Shown: positions 22,756 through 35,527 of the stretch, in pieces | How the letters are laid out: each line of letters starts with the position of its first letter | How positions within the stretch are numbered: position 1 is the stretch's first letter | Source: Rhabditoides inermis | Lineage: Eukaryota; Nematoda; Chromadorea; Rhabditida; Rhabditidae | DNA length: 64,000 nt | NCBI GenBank assembly: GCA_963966185.1 | Contig: CAWZYM010000216.1 | Coordinates: 417,501-481,500, forward strand | Direction: 5' to 3' | Notes under the pieces: generated by a model | The model's input: only the letters and a program-made list of their open reading frames with translations | Told to the model about the DNA's origin: nothing | Database searches by the model: none | Translations under genes and position numbers: made by a program

Positions 22756-23611
22756 GCGAGAAATCGAGAATATGAAATATGATGTCGAGAAGTCGAGAAG
22801 AAATTCTAATGAGACAGCGATTTGGCACGAAAGTTCGCAATTGATTTCCCGCGGGATGTGTAAAGAGGTGTGACGAGAAGAGTCATTTTCGAAAAGCCAC
22901 GAAATGTGAGTGCTATGACAGAGTGCAAGGTACTGTTTGAGATCAGTCAGTCAGTCTATGAAGGATACGATACTGGTCACGTGTCACGTATGTAAATTTA
23001 GACGGACATTTCATATTGTATATTGTATATCGCAGTACTATTTCACAGTACCGCGATACGATATCTGTTCGCGGACACACTGCGACAGAGATAGAAGACC
23101 GAAATGCCGAAAGATAGTGAAAGTGCAACACATTCCAAAAACGATTGTACTTGTTTCTCTGAGAATGTACAGTTTTAGATGAATTGTAATCGACAACTAC
23201 GCAGAATCTACAACGATCTGCTATCGAAGCGTAAAAGACATTTAGGTATAATGTTAATTCATTGTTATTTCTTACTCCCTTGTGTTCTTTATTCTTTTTT
23301 TGCCTTTTGCTCAAATGCGGTCGCAGATCTATAACGATATAATGTACTTTACTAATTACTTGCTAATAACACATACCTTCCCACCTATTCGACCCCCGTT
23401 GCACGTTGCTTTTGCCCTAATCTCATCAGTTGCAAAAAAACGTGCTGACGTCTCACTCCTCCAGTCTCGTGAACGTTCAAGGCGTGGATGTGCACTGATA
23501 ACTGATAGTGCACTGATCCTGAATTATGCGAAGACGTCTCTGATAGCAGGCCCTGATAAGCGATGAGTGATGGAGGAGTGATAAGCGATCAGTAGCCGCT
23601 CGCCCTTTGAA
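22756..23611. other. Divergent intergenic region
   Basis: This 856-bp region separates the minus-strand GPCR start from the plus-strand metal transporter start, so it must hold both promoters. No TATA box or other clear motif stands out. A direct repeat of GCGATGAGTGATGGAGGAGTGATAAGCGATCAG type lies just before the transporter ATG. Confidence 0.5.
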
Positions 23612-24101
23612 ATGGCTGTTGTGCGTAAGAGAAAGGAGAGTGAGCGGAGAAAGGACGAGACAAAGGTGAGCGTTTTCGGTATTTGAGAAAATCCCGAGGG
23701 TATTGTTCGAAAGACGTGAAATCTTGCGATACATGTTACGGTAACTAGGAGCATTTTTGTTTTCACAACGTTTGGAGAGACTGACCACAGTTGCGGTCAG
23801 TTTTATCCGACCGATCTTGTCTGCAGGATATGTAAATATCAATATCAATATATTATTTGTTTCCAGAATGGCTACACCTCCCCCGACAAATCTCCCGATG
23901 TCGAGTACCCTGCCAAGCTGTGGTGGTGGCAGGAGCGGAAGAAGAAGCAAGAAATCCAGAAGGTTAGCGAATCAATAAATCGATAAATCGATAATCAATC
24001 GATGATTGCAGTTTTACGAGGAGCAGGAGGAGCTGAAGGAGTGGTTCGACAGGGACAGGGAGTTGATGCTGGGACAAGAGGTGGGAGAGAGGAGAGAGAG
24101 A

Positions 24102-24157
<56 letters not shown>

Positions 24158-24347
24158 GAGAGAAAAGAGAGAGAGAAAGAGAGAGAGAGGGGGTTTGCAG
24201 ACCCGCTGGGACAAAGGACCATGTACACACGCCTGTGTCGTAACCTGTATATACCTCATAGTCATATTACATACTTTATATCATACCTGATACCGCTCAG
24301 ATACGGAGAAAAATGATAGGAAATGAAATGATCTCCCTTTCTCGAGA

Positions 24348-24404
<57 letters not shown>

Positions 24405-25885
24405 GACTTGCAGACCCGCTCGGACACGGAGAAGGACCTGGACGTGTTGTACGCGCAGCTCTCGTTCGCCCTGAACATCGCCAGTCTGTTCGCGAATCTC
24501 GCGGCTGCCGTGCTGTCCGGCAGTCTGTCTGTGATGAGGTGGGTGATGTAATGACGTCGGAAATGACTTCATGATGTCGTTTGTGCTTGCGCTTTGTCTA
24601 TCTCGGTCTCTAACTCTAGCTCTGTCTATCTATGCCTTTGTCTTTATCTGTCTGTCCGTCACGAAGACATTGCAAAACATTTGCGAGCATCACAGTAATT
24701 CAATATATTTAATGTTTTGAAGGCTTTCAAAGTAAGTTATCGACCGTTAGTCTTGTACCACAGTCTGGGTTTTTTTCGATTCTCGAATAGTGATGATCCA
24801 AGAATGACTTTCCGAAAATACCTTGGTCAGCAATTAGGTGGGGGTTCAATTACACTCATTTTTAGTGTTCGTGCGTTACCGTTAAATTCAATGTTCCCGT
24901 TCGTTTGCGCTTTGAATATTTATTCAAACTCATACACGCATGCCTGTTCAAGTATTACAGTTTCAGAAATTAAAACTATTAGAAACACACGATGAAACGT
25001 ATCTCACGAAGCAATGTTGATGAACCGCTTTCATGATCACTGTCTGAAAATACTGATGATAGCGAGTTGTATATCATTCGGGTAACACCACTGTTTACAC
25101 ATATGTACTGGGTAGCTGAGTGCACCATTGATAACAGTTAATGGTGTTATTACGGGAGTACTGATTACTGAATACTCGCCGCTACCCATAAGACCAGGGC
25201 GAAGGATATGCTTTGTAAAGGTCCATAAGGCTCACGCGTTCGAGAATGGATCAAGGCCGCATACTCTATATCGGATAAGAAGACGGATGTCTGGAGACGT
25301 GACTGGATTCCTCTCTCCGCATATGCTGTAATGTCAACAGTGTCTGGAGAAAGTGAAGCCCCGTAAATCGAATACGAACAGTTCCAAACCGTAGCTGTAT
25401 TTTCTTTAAAAAGTACTTGCGTAGAGAGATGAACTTTGTCTTAACCCAATGCAGCAAAAGCACATGCATAAAACGTTTACAAATACTAGCACAAACCTGC
25501 GCCTCTCTCTTCTTTTTTCTTTGTCTCTTCTCTTTCCTTTTTTTAATTAAATTCTTTCTCTCCATTTGTTCCGTTGTGGTCGATTGTTAGCAACAAAAAC
25601 AAGACAGTTCCGTATGCGCAGGTTTGTGTTAGTATTTGTAAACGTTTTATGCATGTGCTTTTGCTGCATTGGGTTAAGACAAAGTTCATCTCTCTACGCA
25701 AGTACTTTTTAAAGAAAATATATGTGCTTTTGTTAAATTTCATAGAAATTTAAGAGAAAAGCTGAATTATAACTATTTATCTGAATAATATCTAAACTAT
25801 AATCTACTTATCTATCTCCCTCCTTCTGTTCTCTCCATCTGTTCTCTCTCACTGTTCTTTTTATCTTTCTTTACTCTCTCTTTCA

Positions 25886-25947
<62 letters not shown>

Positions 25948-26899
25948 CATCTCTCCATTTCTCCCTGCCCTTCTTTCTATATATCTGCCAGTCTCTTTCT
26001 ATCTCTGCTCTCTGCTCTTCTCTCACTTCTTCCTCTAATGCACCACAGTCCACAACGTATTCACGGATCGCCGTTACGTTTCACAAAACGTTTTTGTTAA
26101 CATATTGTCTCATTACCAGTCGGTGTCGCGCCTACTGCGCTCTTCCTCCTGGTCATAGTTGGTGGGGTCAAAACAATGCAAACCCGGCGCGCATTAGACG
26201 CTGGCGGCGGGGCGGACTACACGCAAAGTGCAAGTTGGGAAAAGTAGTGACGGGAAGGAAGGAAGGAAGGACACGAAACACGCTGGCCTTTCGCCTAGTG
26301 CGAGCGCGAGATCGCGCATAACTTCTTTCACAGATGAGATACAAAGATGCCACCGACCAGTGATCTGGCCTACGGAACAGTGCGAATCTAACTAGCATGA
26401 ATTGCATGAGTTCCCATTATTGCTAACATGACCTTTGGATATCGCTTCTTGAGAATTCTGGCGCTAGCCCTATCCTAAGCCAAAAGAGAGGGCGCTGCGC
26501 GCCCTCTCTAATTATTTCATTGTTCGATTTGTGTGCATGTCATACCAACTTATGAATGAACTATTCTAAACACATGATCATGAAATAGCGATACCGAATA
26601 AAGAAATTGATTTGATTTAATTTGATTACCAATTTCGAACGCCGTGAATGAGAAGTATCGGGATGTCTGAATGATCAGTACATGATTTGATTACAAAATA
26701 AATAATGTTGCCATTTCAGAGCTCCTCAAATGACATGCATACAGTGTTCCATCGAATTTCGAATACGGTACTTACCGTATACCTTACAGTACCTTCGTGG
26801 ATTCGTCGATGGACATTGCGTGTTCGGTGATCATGAACGTGTGTCTGCGATTGGTGGCTGATGCGAACAGCTTCAACTATCCGAGAGGGAGAGAGCGGT

Positions 26900-26932
<33 letters not shown>

Positions 26933-27901
26933 AGGGAGGGAGGGAGAGAGAGAGAGAGAGAAAGAGGAAAGAGAGAAGGAAGGAGAGAGAGCGAGAGAGA
27001 GAGAGCGAGAGAGAGAGTCCCCCTCTCTCCAGTCTGGAGCTCCTCGGCGTGCTTCTCTGCTCCATCATCATGGGCATCGCCAACGTCGGCATGGTCATCC
27101 AGTCTGTCAACGCCATCGTCAACGATACGGTATACGATACTTTTTCTTCGATACGGTACTTTGAATTTGATACTTACGATACCTTGATACGGTACTTTGA
27201 ACATTTTGATATGGTATTTTTATTCGATACGGTATACGTGTGGATTCCAATATCCTGTAACTGCTTATGATTACATAACGTCAAGTCTTCGAGAAAAAGA
27301 GAATGATTGATACGTACACCATATTTGAATAAGCGCAATGTGATAGTTCAATAATGAGATATCGGTATCAATCAAACTTCATGACAGACTCCGATATGTT
27401 TGCTGATTTCAGGTTGATCTGACACTCTCGATGCCCACTGCAGTCATACTCATCACACAAACTGTATTGAAGGTGAGAGGAGAAAGATGGGGGAGAAGAG
27501 AGAAAGAGAGAAGGGGAGAGAGAGAAAGAGGGAGAGATAGAGAGGTGAGACAAAAGGAGAGGGGAGACAGAAGGAGAGAGAAGAGATAGATACAGAGAGA
27601 GAGAGAGAGAGAGATACAGAGGGGGAGAGAGAGACAGAGAGAGAGAAAAAAAGAGAGAGGGAGGAGAGCGAGAGGAAGAGAGAGGGAGGAAGAGAAAGAG
27701 AGAGAGGGGGAGGGAGGAAGGGAGAGAGAGAGAGAGATGGGGGAGACAGGGAGGGGTGGAGAGAGAGGGAGAGAGAGGGAGAGAGAGGAAGACGGGGAGA
27801 GAGAGGGAGGGAGGGGTGGAGAGAGAAAGGGAGAGAGGGGGAAGAGAGGAAGAGGGGTAGAGAGAGGGGAGAGAAGGGAGAGAGAGAGGAGAAAGAGAGA
27901 G

Positions 27902-27933
<32 letters not shown>

Positions 27934-28055
27934 AGTTCTGACCGTCCAGATCATCCTGTGCACTCTGTGCTACCGCCGCGGCAGCAAGTCATCCGTTTGT
28001 CTCGCCATGGATATGAGGAACGATATCGTCACCAGGTAGAACCTCTCTCCCCCTC

Positions 28056-28095
<40 letters not shown>

Positions 28096-28179
28096 TCTTT
28101 CTCTATGTCTCTCTCTTTCTCTATCTCTTTCTCTATCTCTCTTTTTTATTTTTTTGTTCATCTCTCTTTCTCTCTATCG

Positions 28180-28218
<39 letters not shown>

Positions 28219-28220
28219 CA

Positions 28221-28290
<70 letters not shown>

Positions 28291-29714
28291 CGTACCCCTT
28301 TATCTTCATCTTTCATCTCTCTCCCTCCTTCCCTACTATTTCAATCTACCTTTTTTCTTTTCATATGGCGAAAAAAAATAAACAAAAAAATCAATATTGT
28401 CTTTTCATATCTGTCGCCCTCGTTTGCGTCTTCGCTGGAGATCGATTCTGGCGATTCGCCGACCCTCTCGGAGCGGTGGTCGTATGGTGGGTAGTTTATC
28501 GATTTTATCGATTAATTATATTGATTTATCGATTTATCTGCCAACTTATTTGATGTACTGTGAGCCAGAATGTACGTTTTGAATAAAGTTATATGCTCTT
28601 GCAACTTGCAAGAACAGATAATTCTTTTTTTCTGCGACCAATGACTGGAAAAGATATCTAAATATGTATCCATCCGAATATGTTTTGACCAAAGTTCGAA
28701 ACAAGATTGCAACAGGTTTCATCAGTGTAATTTGAGCACATTAAATAAAATCCTTGCAATGCTCATTTCGGAAGCCAGCAAACATATGCATATGCAAACT
28801 AGTTTTGCAGACCTGGATTTGTGTTGGGATAGGATTTATCAAATCCGCGGGATAGATATGAATTATCCCATGACTTCACACCTTCTTAGCGATGACCGCT
28901 TCCAATTCCCATAGGGGATTACGGTATCGTCACGGGCGCACGATTTCGCAATCCGATCAGATTACGGTATCATTGCGCGGGGGATGAGACATGAGAAGCA
29001 CACGTGATTCACGGGGGTTACCTTGGCGAGGGGGCAATTTCGCGAGCAAAAACGATGATAATGATAATTCTGTGATAATGCACATCAAGCGATTTAAAAC
29101 TCGTCACTTTTGTCTCGAAAGCTCAAAGGCGAATCGACGGATGATCGTGGATGATATATTCACGCAAAGTACACTTACCAAAAGTCAAAATTGAACGTAC
29201 ATTGTGACGATGTTGAGCAAAAAAGAGAGATAAACAATGTCCGTATTTGTCTTTCGCTCTTTCGGTCTTTCGAAGTAATCATCTTATCGAAATATCAGAG
29301 AAGACGATTTTGTCACTAGAAAGCTCGAGTCGGAAAAGCGACAATGTTAATATTTATACAACATCATAGAAAACTAGCATTTCTCTACCAAAATATATTG
29401 TGAAGTAAATCAGATGCTTGATAATATATTTGCAGTTCCCTGATTGCGGTTTCATGGCTGATGGATGCGCTGGAAAACATTCCGATGCTTGTTGGAAAGA
29501 GGTAAAATATAGGCTCAGTGTATCAAAACGCAAAAAAAAACACTTTCTGATGAGGTCAGATAAAACAGAGATGTTGAATCTGATCTCTACTACTACTTCG
29601 AAAATTGGATTTGTTTCAGAAAAGAAACCATTCTGTTTTTAGAGCAGAGAAAGAGCACCTAGCTCGCATTTTGAACATCACTCTGGAGCACGATCATAGA
29701 ATCAGGTTTGCTCT

Positions 29715-29759
<45 letters not shown>

Positions 29760-32700
29760 ACTCTTTCCCTTCAGTCAATCAATAATCAATCAATACAGGA
29801 AGATCGATCACGTGATGGTATATCACACAGGCCAGCAAGCATTGGTGGAACTGCACATTGTGATGGATGAGCATCTCCCACTCAAGGTATCGATTGATTA
29901 TAAGTACATTTATCGATTTTTAGAATGTAACAAACAATGTTTTGAGTGTTGCACAGCAGCTACATATAAATTATCCTATAACAATTAGAGAACGCTTTCC
30001 TTTGAGGGCCGTTGGAGTTTTCGTAGTTTCAGCCTAACCGTTAGCTTTTTTTTCAAACATTTGCTATTGTTTTTCTTTTTGTTTTCTACTTTGGACGTAG
30101 CCAGAGAGAGAAAGAAAGAACTAGAGATTTTCTACTAAACTGCAATTTTTTGCCATAGTACTTAAAGGGAGTGTACCCTCTGGTTTTCGAATTTGGTTTT
30201 CGAAGAGTTAGCATCGGAATGTGAAAATACATCAAAAATGATACATCTTTGTCAATTGGACCATATGCCGTAAATGGCGGGAAGTTGGAGAAACTATCAT
30301 CAACTGTGCACGTTTGTACACATTTCTGCACACTTTTCTCTAGAAAAAAACGTATTCGAGCGTAAATTAAACAAACTTCAAGGCGACTTGAGCATAACTT
30401 TTCTATGAGAAAGTACGCTATTTATGACATATTTCAATATTCTGATGCTAACTCAAGTTCGAAAACCAGAGGGTACACTCCCTTTAAAGATGGCCTATTC
30501 GGTCTGCCCTCTCCGCTCATCGGCCCTTTTGCCCGTGGCACACCGCTCACTGCGCGAGATGGCAGCGAATGACCCCTCGCACAGGCGAGATAGCACGCGA
30601 ACAGAAGAGAGGCAGGCAGCGCAAGAGCAGAAGAGCGGTGGCGGGAGTTCAAAATTTTGCGTTCAGAGCGAGCGATGGTCGATTCTGATCGCCACGTGCA
30701 CGTTGACAATTCGTTCAACTTGCATTCCAATGACTGTTTTGTCACTCATAAATGATTAGAAATAGTCAGAAAAAGGCCCCTGTATCTTTAAGTGCAGGGT
30801 ATTTTCTTTAATATCTCAAAGTTCTTTGCCCTCTTCCGTTATCCGTTAGACAAGATTGCATGAATACTTTTGTATCATACGACCTTTTCTACACTTTTAC
30901 GACATATACAATTATGCGTTACAAAATCATAAACGGTATTTCGAACGTAAGAAGTTCACGTGGTCATCGGAAAAGATCATCCGACAATTTGATGCCAAGT
31001 TAAAGATACAGAGGCCATTTTATATATATATATACTTTATTCATAATTGAGACAAGTGACATGAACAATGGGTTGACAATGTAAAAAGCGCACAGTTTGA
31101 GACTAGACGAACGTTTTGACTTCTTTACGATGACGTCCCGTCCGTTTGTACGCTCTGAACGCAGTCGAACCGAAGGGATAATCCCTCACCAGACACTGTG
31201 TTTATAACAGCATATGCGGTGAGAGACTATCCTGTCACTTCTATAGTTGGGTGAGAAAACCCGGCCGGTGAGATAGACACTACCCCTGCCCAACCGTCTT
31301 TCCCCGTCAACTAGCGAGCAAAGAACTCTACATAAAATCTATAGATGTGTTGGGTCTGTTATATGAAGTTTGGATTTGTTCAGAAGAACGTACTTCTGCA
31401 TAGCTGATCTATATGCACCTTTATCATTGATAAGAACAATACTACTGGGGAGGAGATTCCAAATATTATGAATACGAAAAGGGAAAAAGGACTGCGAGAG
31501 AGTGGTTTTAGATGAGTTGTATAGTTTAAGGGAATGGCCCCGAAGTTGTCGTGTATGAGTTGTGCTAGACAGTGTCAGTGGTATTGGGTGTACAAAGATA
31601 TGTCCATAAATATATGCATGTGCCAAAGAAAGATCTATCATCAAGCGTCTCATATACAATGTTTCTAACCCTAGATTTTCCAACCTATGTTTATAGTCTG
31701 TTTTAGGGAGAAGGTACTTGGTAAACTTGCGTTGTACCTTTTCTAAGAGATTAATATGAGATTTATCCATGAGGCAATATAGTTCTGACCCAAATTCTAA
31801 TATTGGTCTCACTTTATGTAGGTAAAAGTTCGATAGTAGTTTGAAGTCATAGATGAATACCTTCCTAACTAATGTTGATAAGGATGAAGCTTTTCTAACT
31901 TGTTTTCTAATATGAGCTTCTGGGGTAAGATCATAAGAAAATTGGAAACCCAAATCATTTATAGAACGTACTGATTCCAACTGTTGTCCACAAACAGAAT
32001 AATGTACCTGAGCATTCGATTTTCCAAAATGCATTACCGTGCATTTTGAAAGACTCAAATTCATTTGGCGATTTCTCAACCAATCAGACACTCTTATCAC
32101 ATCACTTGCTAGTCGCTTATCATAATCAGGTACATCATCCGAAATGTACATCTTACAATCATCCGCATATACCAGATACTCACAGTGTTGGATCGCCTCA
32201 CCTATATCGTTTATATAGATGAGGAAGAGCAACGGGCCTAGCACGGACCCTTGGGGTCCGATTCTTTTCTTAATTTTAAATCATTTATGATTTATGAGTG
32301 ACAAAACGGCCATTGGATTGCGAGTTGAACGAATTTTCTACGTGCGCGTGGCGATCAGAATCGAATATCGCACGCTCTAAGCGCAAAATTTTGAATTCCC
32401 GCCACCGTCATTTCTGCTCTTGCGCCGCCTGCCTTCTGTTCGCGTGCTATCTCGCCTGTGCGAGAGGTCATTCGCTGTCATCTGGCGCAGTAAGCGGTGT
32501 GCCACGGGCAAAAGGGCCGATGAGTGGGAAGAGGAGAACAAATAGGCCCCTGTATCTTTAAATTATCAAGTAAACGGTTTGTCACAAACAAGATGTACAG
32601 TACAGCTTGACACAGGCAAATTACAATAAGCTTACAATTAGCGGGCAAATGAAAAGCGAAATGGTTAGAATATTTTCTTGAAATTTCGACAAAACGGTGA

Positions 32701-33892
32701 CTGCAAATAAACTTTTAAAACTATTTTATCGGCTTCATAGTAATTATGAATGATTTAGTGGTACATACACAATCATGTGTTCACAATTTCACAACTTCCC
32801 AACTACTCAGCAGCAACTATCAACAACGGGTGAAAATGGCAAAACAATAGGGGGGAATACAAAGTGTTTATCGGTAAACTATCCGCTATGTATTTGCACA
32901 TTAAATACATTAAATTTTGATATATCCGATTCTGCAAGCATGAAATCTCTGGACCTCGTTAGATTTATCGCTGACAAATCAGCGATTAAAACCAAGCTTT
33001 GACGTGAAATCTCGCAAAACTATTCAAAATCACGGGTTACTTAAAGGTAGTGTACCCTCTGAATCTTGGTGTATGTGTAGATACAATATGTCATTGTTTA
33101 CGACTCAATGAGTATATTATGATGATGCAAATATATATTCTGAAACAATTTAGTTTTAAAAAATCATTTAAATATTGGAGTGAGAAATCGTAGAAACTAA
33201 TAACTTTTAATCAGCTCGGGGGTGTGTGCACAACTTGCACGAAGTTACACAATTTGACCACACCATCGGCTGTTTCATTCAAGACAATTTATTTGCATGT
33301 GTTTATATTGTTTCTTATGTCATTCTTATTTTAGATAACATTTCCACTATGTGTTTCTTTCACTAAACTGGCGAAAACAGCTGATGGGAAATTATATGCT
33401 AAGTTCTGTTAAAAATCATAACTCACAACGTTGCGCAAATATGCGTATCATGTTGGATTTAAATAAATGTTTGATAATTTTTAATTTCATTAATTTTCAT
33501 CACAAACAACCATAAACGACATAAAAATACCTCTAAAAAGCATTGATAATACATTCGTGATACTTTTTAATATTGGATTCAGAGGGTACACTACCTTTAA
33601 CTGGTATTATCTGGAAACGATATCAAAACGTGGGGTTTGGTAGAGATGATTGCAGCCCACGCTATCCTATCAGCGCTCTATGATGAATTACCTTATCAGT
33701 TGCATGTGTACAACTATTCAGAAAACCTATAGTGACCGAGAGTTTTCAAAAGCGTAACTAATCAGTGAATCGATAAATCGATATTTTCAGATCACGCACG
33801 ACATTTCGCATCCGTTGGAAAAGAAGCTGCAGCGATTGGAGTTTGTTGAGAGGGCCTTCGTTCACTGCGATTATGACTGCGACGGAGACTAA
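23612..33892 (+). CDS. Cation diffusion facilitator (Mn-CDF-like), 13 exons, 363 aa
   Basis: Exons 23612-23665, 23867-23962, 24012-24080, 24414-24538, 26790-26897, 27033-27129, 27413-27472, 27950-28035, 28409-28486, 29436-29501, 29643-29705, 29799-29886, 33791-33892. The charged N-terminus of about 75 residues is cytoplasmic. Helix 2 has DSSMD (residues 119-123) and helix 5 has DMRND (224-228). DxxxD at both sites is typical of Mn-type CDFs, where Zn types have HxxxD. GDRFWRFADPLGA, ENIPMLVGKR and the C-terminal HDISHPLEKKLQRLEFVERAF..DGD domain complete the family pattern. It should export or sequester divalent metal as a dimer. Oddity: the intron before exon 9 has no AG; the exon boundary deduced from frame and family follows TTTTCAT. 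The last intron (3.9 kb) is filled by mobile elements. AATAAA overlaps the stop. Confidence 0.9.
24090..24403. repeat. GA tracts with decoy copies of exon 4 start
   Basis: In the transporter's intron 3, TTTGCAGACCCGCTGGGAC (24194-24212) and a weaker ACCGCTCAGATACGGAGAA (24290-24308) repeat the acceptor and first bases of exon 4 (TTGCAGACCCGCTCGGACAC, 24408-24427). GA tracts lie on both sides. Confidence 0.8.
25399..25720. repeat. Foldback inverted repeat, arms about 104 bp
   Basis: The left arm (25399-25502) and right arm (25617-25720) are near-perfect reverse complements: AAAAAGTACTTGCGTAGAGA...CAAACCTGCG. The loop of about 114 bp holds a TC-rich stretch. A second member lies at 42374-42718. 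Confidence 0.9.
25399..26517 (+). mobile_element. Dispersed 1.1-kb mobile element, copy 1
   Basis: This block matches 42374-43540 over its whole length: foldback repeat, ATATGTGCTTTTGTT.AATTTCATAGAAATTT, TC tract, GCGCCTACTGCGCTCTT, AAACCCGGCGCG.ATTAGACGC, and a terminal hairpin GAGAGGGCGCTGCGCGCCCTC followed by TCTAAT. The hairpin end suggests a Helitron-like non-autonomous element with a foldback element inside. It sits in transporter intron 4. Confidence 0.65.
26898..28307. repeat. GA/TC microsatellites filling transporter introns
   Basis: Long purine tracts at 26898-27017 and 27476-27936 and a pyrimidine tract at 28052-28307 make up most of introns 5, 7 and 8. The tract in intron 8 contributes to the lack of any AG between 28040 and 28438. 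Confidence 0.93.
30162..30487. mobile_element. MITE, family 1 (TTAAAGGGAGTGTACCC), 326 bp
   Basis: Terminal inverted repeats TTAAAGGGAGTGTACCCTCT / AGAGGGTACACTCCCTTTAA extend inward through GGTTTTCGAA. TTAA is at both ends, consistent with a TTAA (or TA) target duplication. It abuts the next MITE with a single shared TTAA. Confidence 0.85.
30484..30791 (+). mobile_element. MITE, family 2 (TTAAAGATACAGGGGCC), 308 bp
   Basis: The right end, GGCCCCTGTATCTTTAA, is intact; the left end, TTAAAGATGGCCTATT, has lost five bases of the repeat. The interior (CTCATCGGCCCTTTTGCCCG, AATTTTGCG, GTCACTCATAAATGATT) recurs in inverted orientation in the LINE-bearing copy at 31000-32561. Confidence 0.83.
31000..32561 (-). 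mobile_element. MITE, family 2, split by a LINE insertion
   Basis: Ends are TTAAAGATACAGAGGCC (31000) and GGCCCCTGTATCTTTAA (32561). On the minus strand it follows the 30484-30791 copy down to CTCATAAATCATAAATGATTT. The LINE then intervenes, and only the last AAATGGCCTCTGTATCTTTAA remains beyond it. Confidence 0.83.
31019..32272 (-). mobile_element. 5'-truncated non-LTR retrotransposon (CR1/Jockey-like)
   Basis: The open frame on the minus strand (about 32272 to 31339) begins RIGPQGSVLGPLLFLIYIND, the conserved reverse transcriptase block, then YADD in LVYADDCKMYI, the palm active site. It continues through the thumb to a stop after about 310 residues. A 3' untranslated region of about 310 bp ends GAATAAAG followed by (TA)n. 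Everything 5' of the GPQGSVLGP block (endonuclease, most of the fingers) is missing, so it cannot move by itself. The frame itself has no internal stop, so the insertion is fairly recent. Confidence 0.88.
33041..33600. mobile_element. MITE, family 1 relative, 560 bp
   Basis: Inverted ends TTAAAGGTAGTGTACCCTCT / AGAGGGTACACTACCTTTAA, extending through GAATC. TTAA is at both ends and the ends match the 30162 element at nearly all positions. The interior is AT-rich and non-coding. Confidence 0.88.
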
Positions 33893-33926
33893 ATAAATAA
33901 AACTCTCAATACTTTATTGTAATAAA
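33892..33926 (+). terminator. Polyadenylation signals of the metal transporter
   Basis: AATAAA at 33892-33897 overlaps the TAA stop, and a second AATAAA lies at 33921-33926. The second is the more likely signal, given a normal distance to a cleavage site. Confidence 0.65.
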
Positions 33927-34611
33927 AAGGTTATTGTAAAAATTCAAGTAACAATAAAAACGGTTTCCTAGCACCCCAGCACCCTGTCCGCGACTCTTTT
34001 CGAACCTTTGACTTTACAAAAATCCGATGGCGCGTCAAAATCCGAAAGATCCAGATTATCGAAAACACTTTTAGATTGCGGCGGACACAGGCCGCAGCAG
34101 CGCTAAGTCTCCGATTAGCATTCGCATTATTGACGGTTGTAGGAGATTGGCTAAGCCCAGCGGATCAATCCGCGGTCTATTATCTGCAAGATTTGTGACA
34201 AATGTCAAGTGAAAGCGATGTAGCATATTACTCACTAAAAGCTCTGGCGTCGAACTCTACAAATTTACAGTCACTCACGTGGTCTAGCATTTCCACAACA
34301 CAACGTTGCAAACGTTTGTTTATGCAACTTTGCCATTCACTCGGTCCAGATTATCTCGCATGTATAGATGCATAGTCGCCACAAATCTTGTTTGTGAGGA
34401 TAAGAAAAAGAAGTATATTGTCCCGCGGTCACATGGTTGCTAGTGGGATTAGTTTGCCGGGGCCGTGAACAAAGACAAAGTCGCAGGTTGCATTTCGGAA
34501 ATGTCACAAGATAACGCTCATTCCTATTAGCCATTGGGCGGAAGTGTTAGCGCCTCAGCATATAAGTGTTTCGCATTCGAATAATGACGTGGCAAGTCAA
34601 AGATGTGTAGA

Positions 34612-34642
<31 letters not shown>

Positions 34643-35295
34643 TGTGAGTGTCGACGTCTGAGAACGTATAAAGAAATCCTATCAAATATATCTTAATGAA
34701 TATACTGATTGTCGGATGGATAAGCAATCGAAATGCGTCTGGCTAAGAAATTTGCATAATTGACATGCAAATATAAGCGAAAATTCACAGACCTCTTTAC
34801 AGCCCATGTCCATGTATCAACACACTACATACATAAAGAGTGGATCATCCATTTACCAGGTGTTTTCAATAGCCAAAACAAACTGTAGACGAAAAAAAAC
34901 ACGCACAGATTTTTCACAAACACCAGTTTATCTAATACGAGGACGGTATAACAGTTTCACTCGAGGGCGTCTTTTCGATTGTTTCGTCTTCCCGCGATCA
35001 GTATCCATAGTTACAAGTTACAAGACTCAATCAGTGGTCACAAAAATCTCATAAAATCTGGATCATCATAGCCCCACGTATACTTATAGTTTCACTTATG
35101 CGGTGCTTCAATTGTGCGCTTGCTTCTTTGGACTCGGCCATTCCACACTTTGGCCTTTCCACTGTCCGATCCGCTCTTTTGCCTACAATCTGACGCACCT
35201 CTAGACTCGACATGTCCTGTGCTACCTGAGCCTCTTACAGATATCGAAAGTACTTCCCGGAACTTTCGGAATTCAGGAAAGGCGAGACACGCTGG

Positions 35296-35360
<65 letters not shown>

Positions 35361-35455
35361 TGAAAGGTTTGCGAGAGGGGGATGAGCGGCTTGAGGGCAG
35401 CCATTTGCTTCGACTGCGTCACATCGCCCCTCCCCCTGCTCCTTCTCCTCCACCG
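33927..35455. other. Intergenic region, no gene seen
   Basis: It holds a short GA tract (34614-34642) and a TC tract (35301-35360). I found no exon chain on either strand and no recognised element in the rest. The right end is the upstream region of the DM-domain gene. Confidence 0.55.
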
Positions 35456-35462
35456 TATAAAA
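35456..35462 (+). promoter_or_regulatory. TATA box of the DM-domain gene
   Basis: TATAAAA lies 66-72 bp before the start codon at 35528, in otherwise GC-rich sequence. Confidence 0.6.
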
Positions 35463-35527
35463 CCCGAGGAGGAGCAGCGCTGGCCACTCTGCTCCGGCTG
35501 CTCCCCCCCCCCCTCCTCCTCCTCCAA

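Noticed and set aside
31339..32244. The 301-aa reverse transcriptase frame as a host gene
   Set aside because: It is a 5'-truncated LINE with an AATAAAG plus (TA)n tail, lying inside a MITE.
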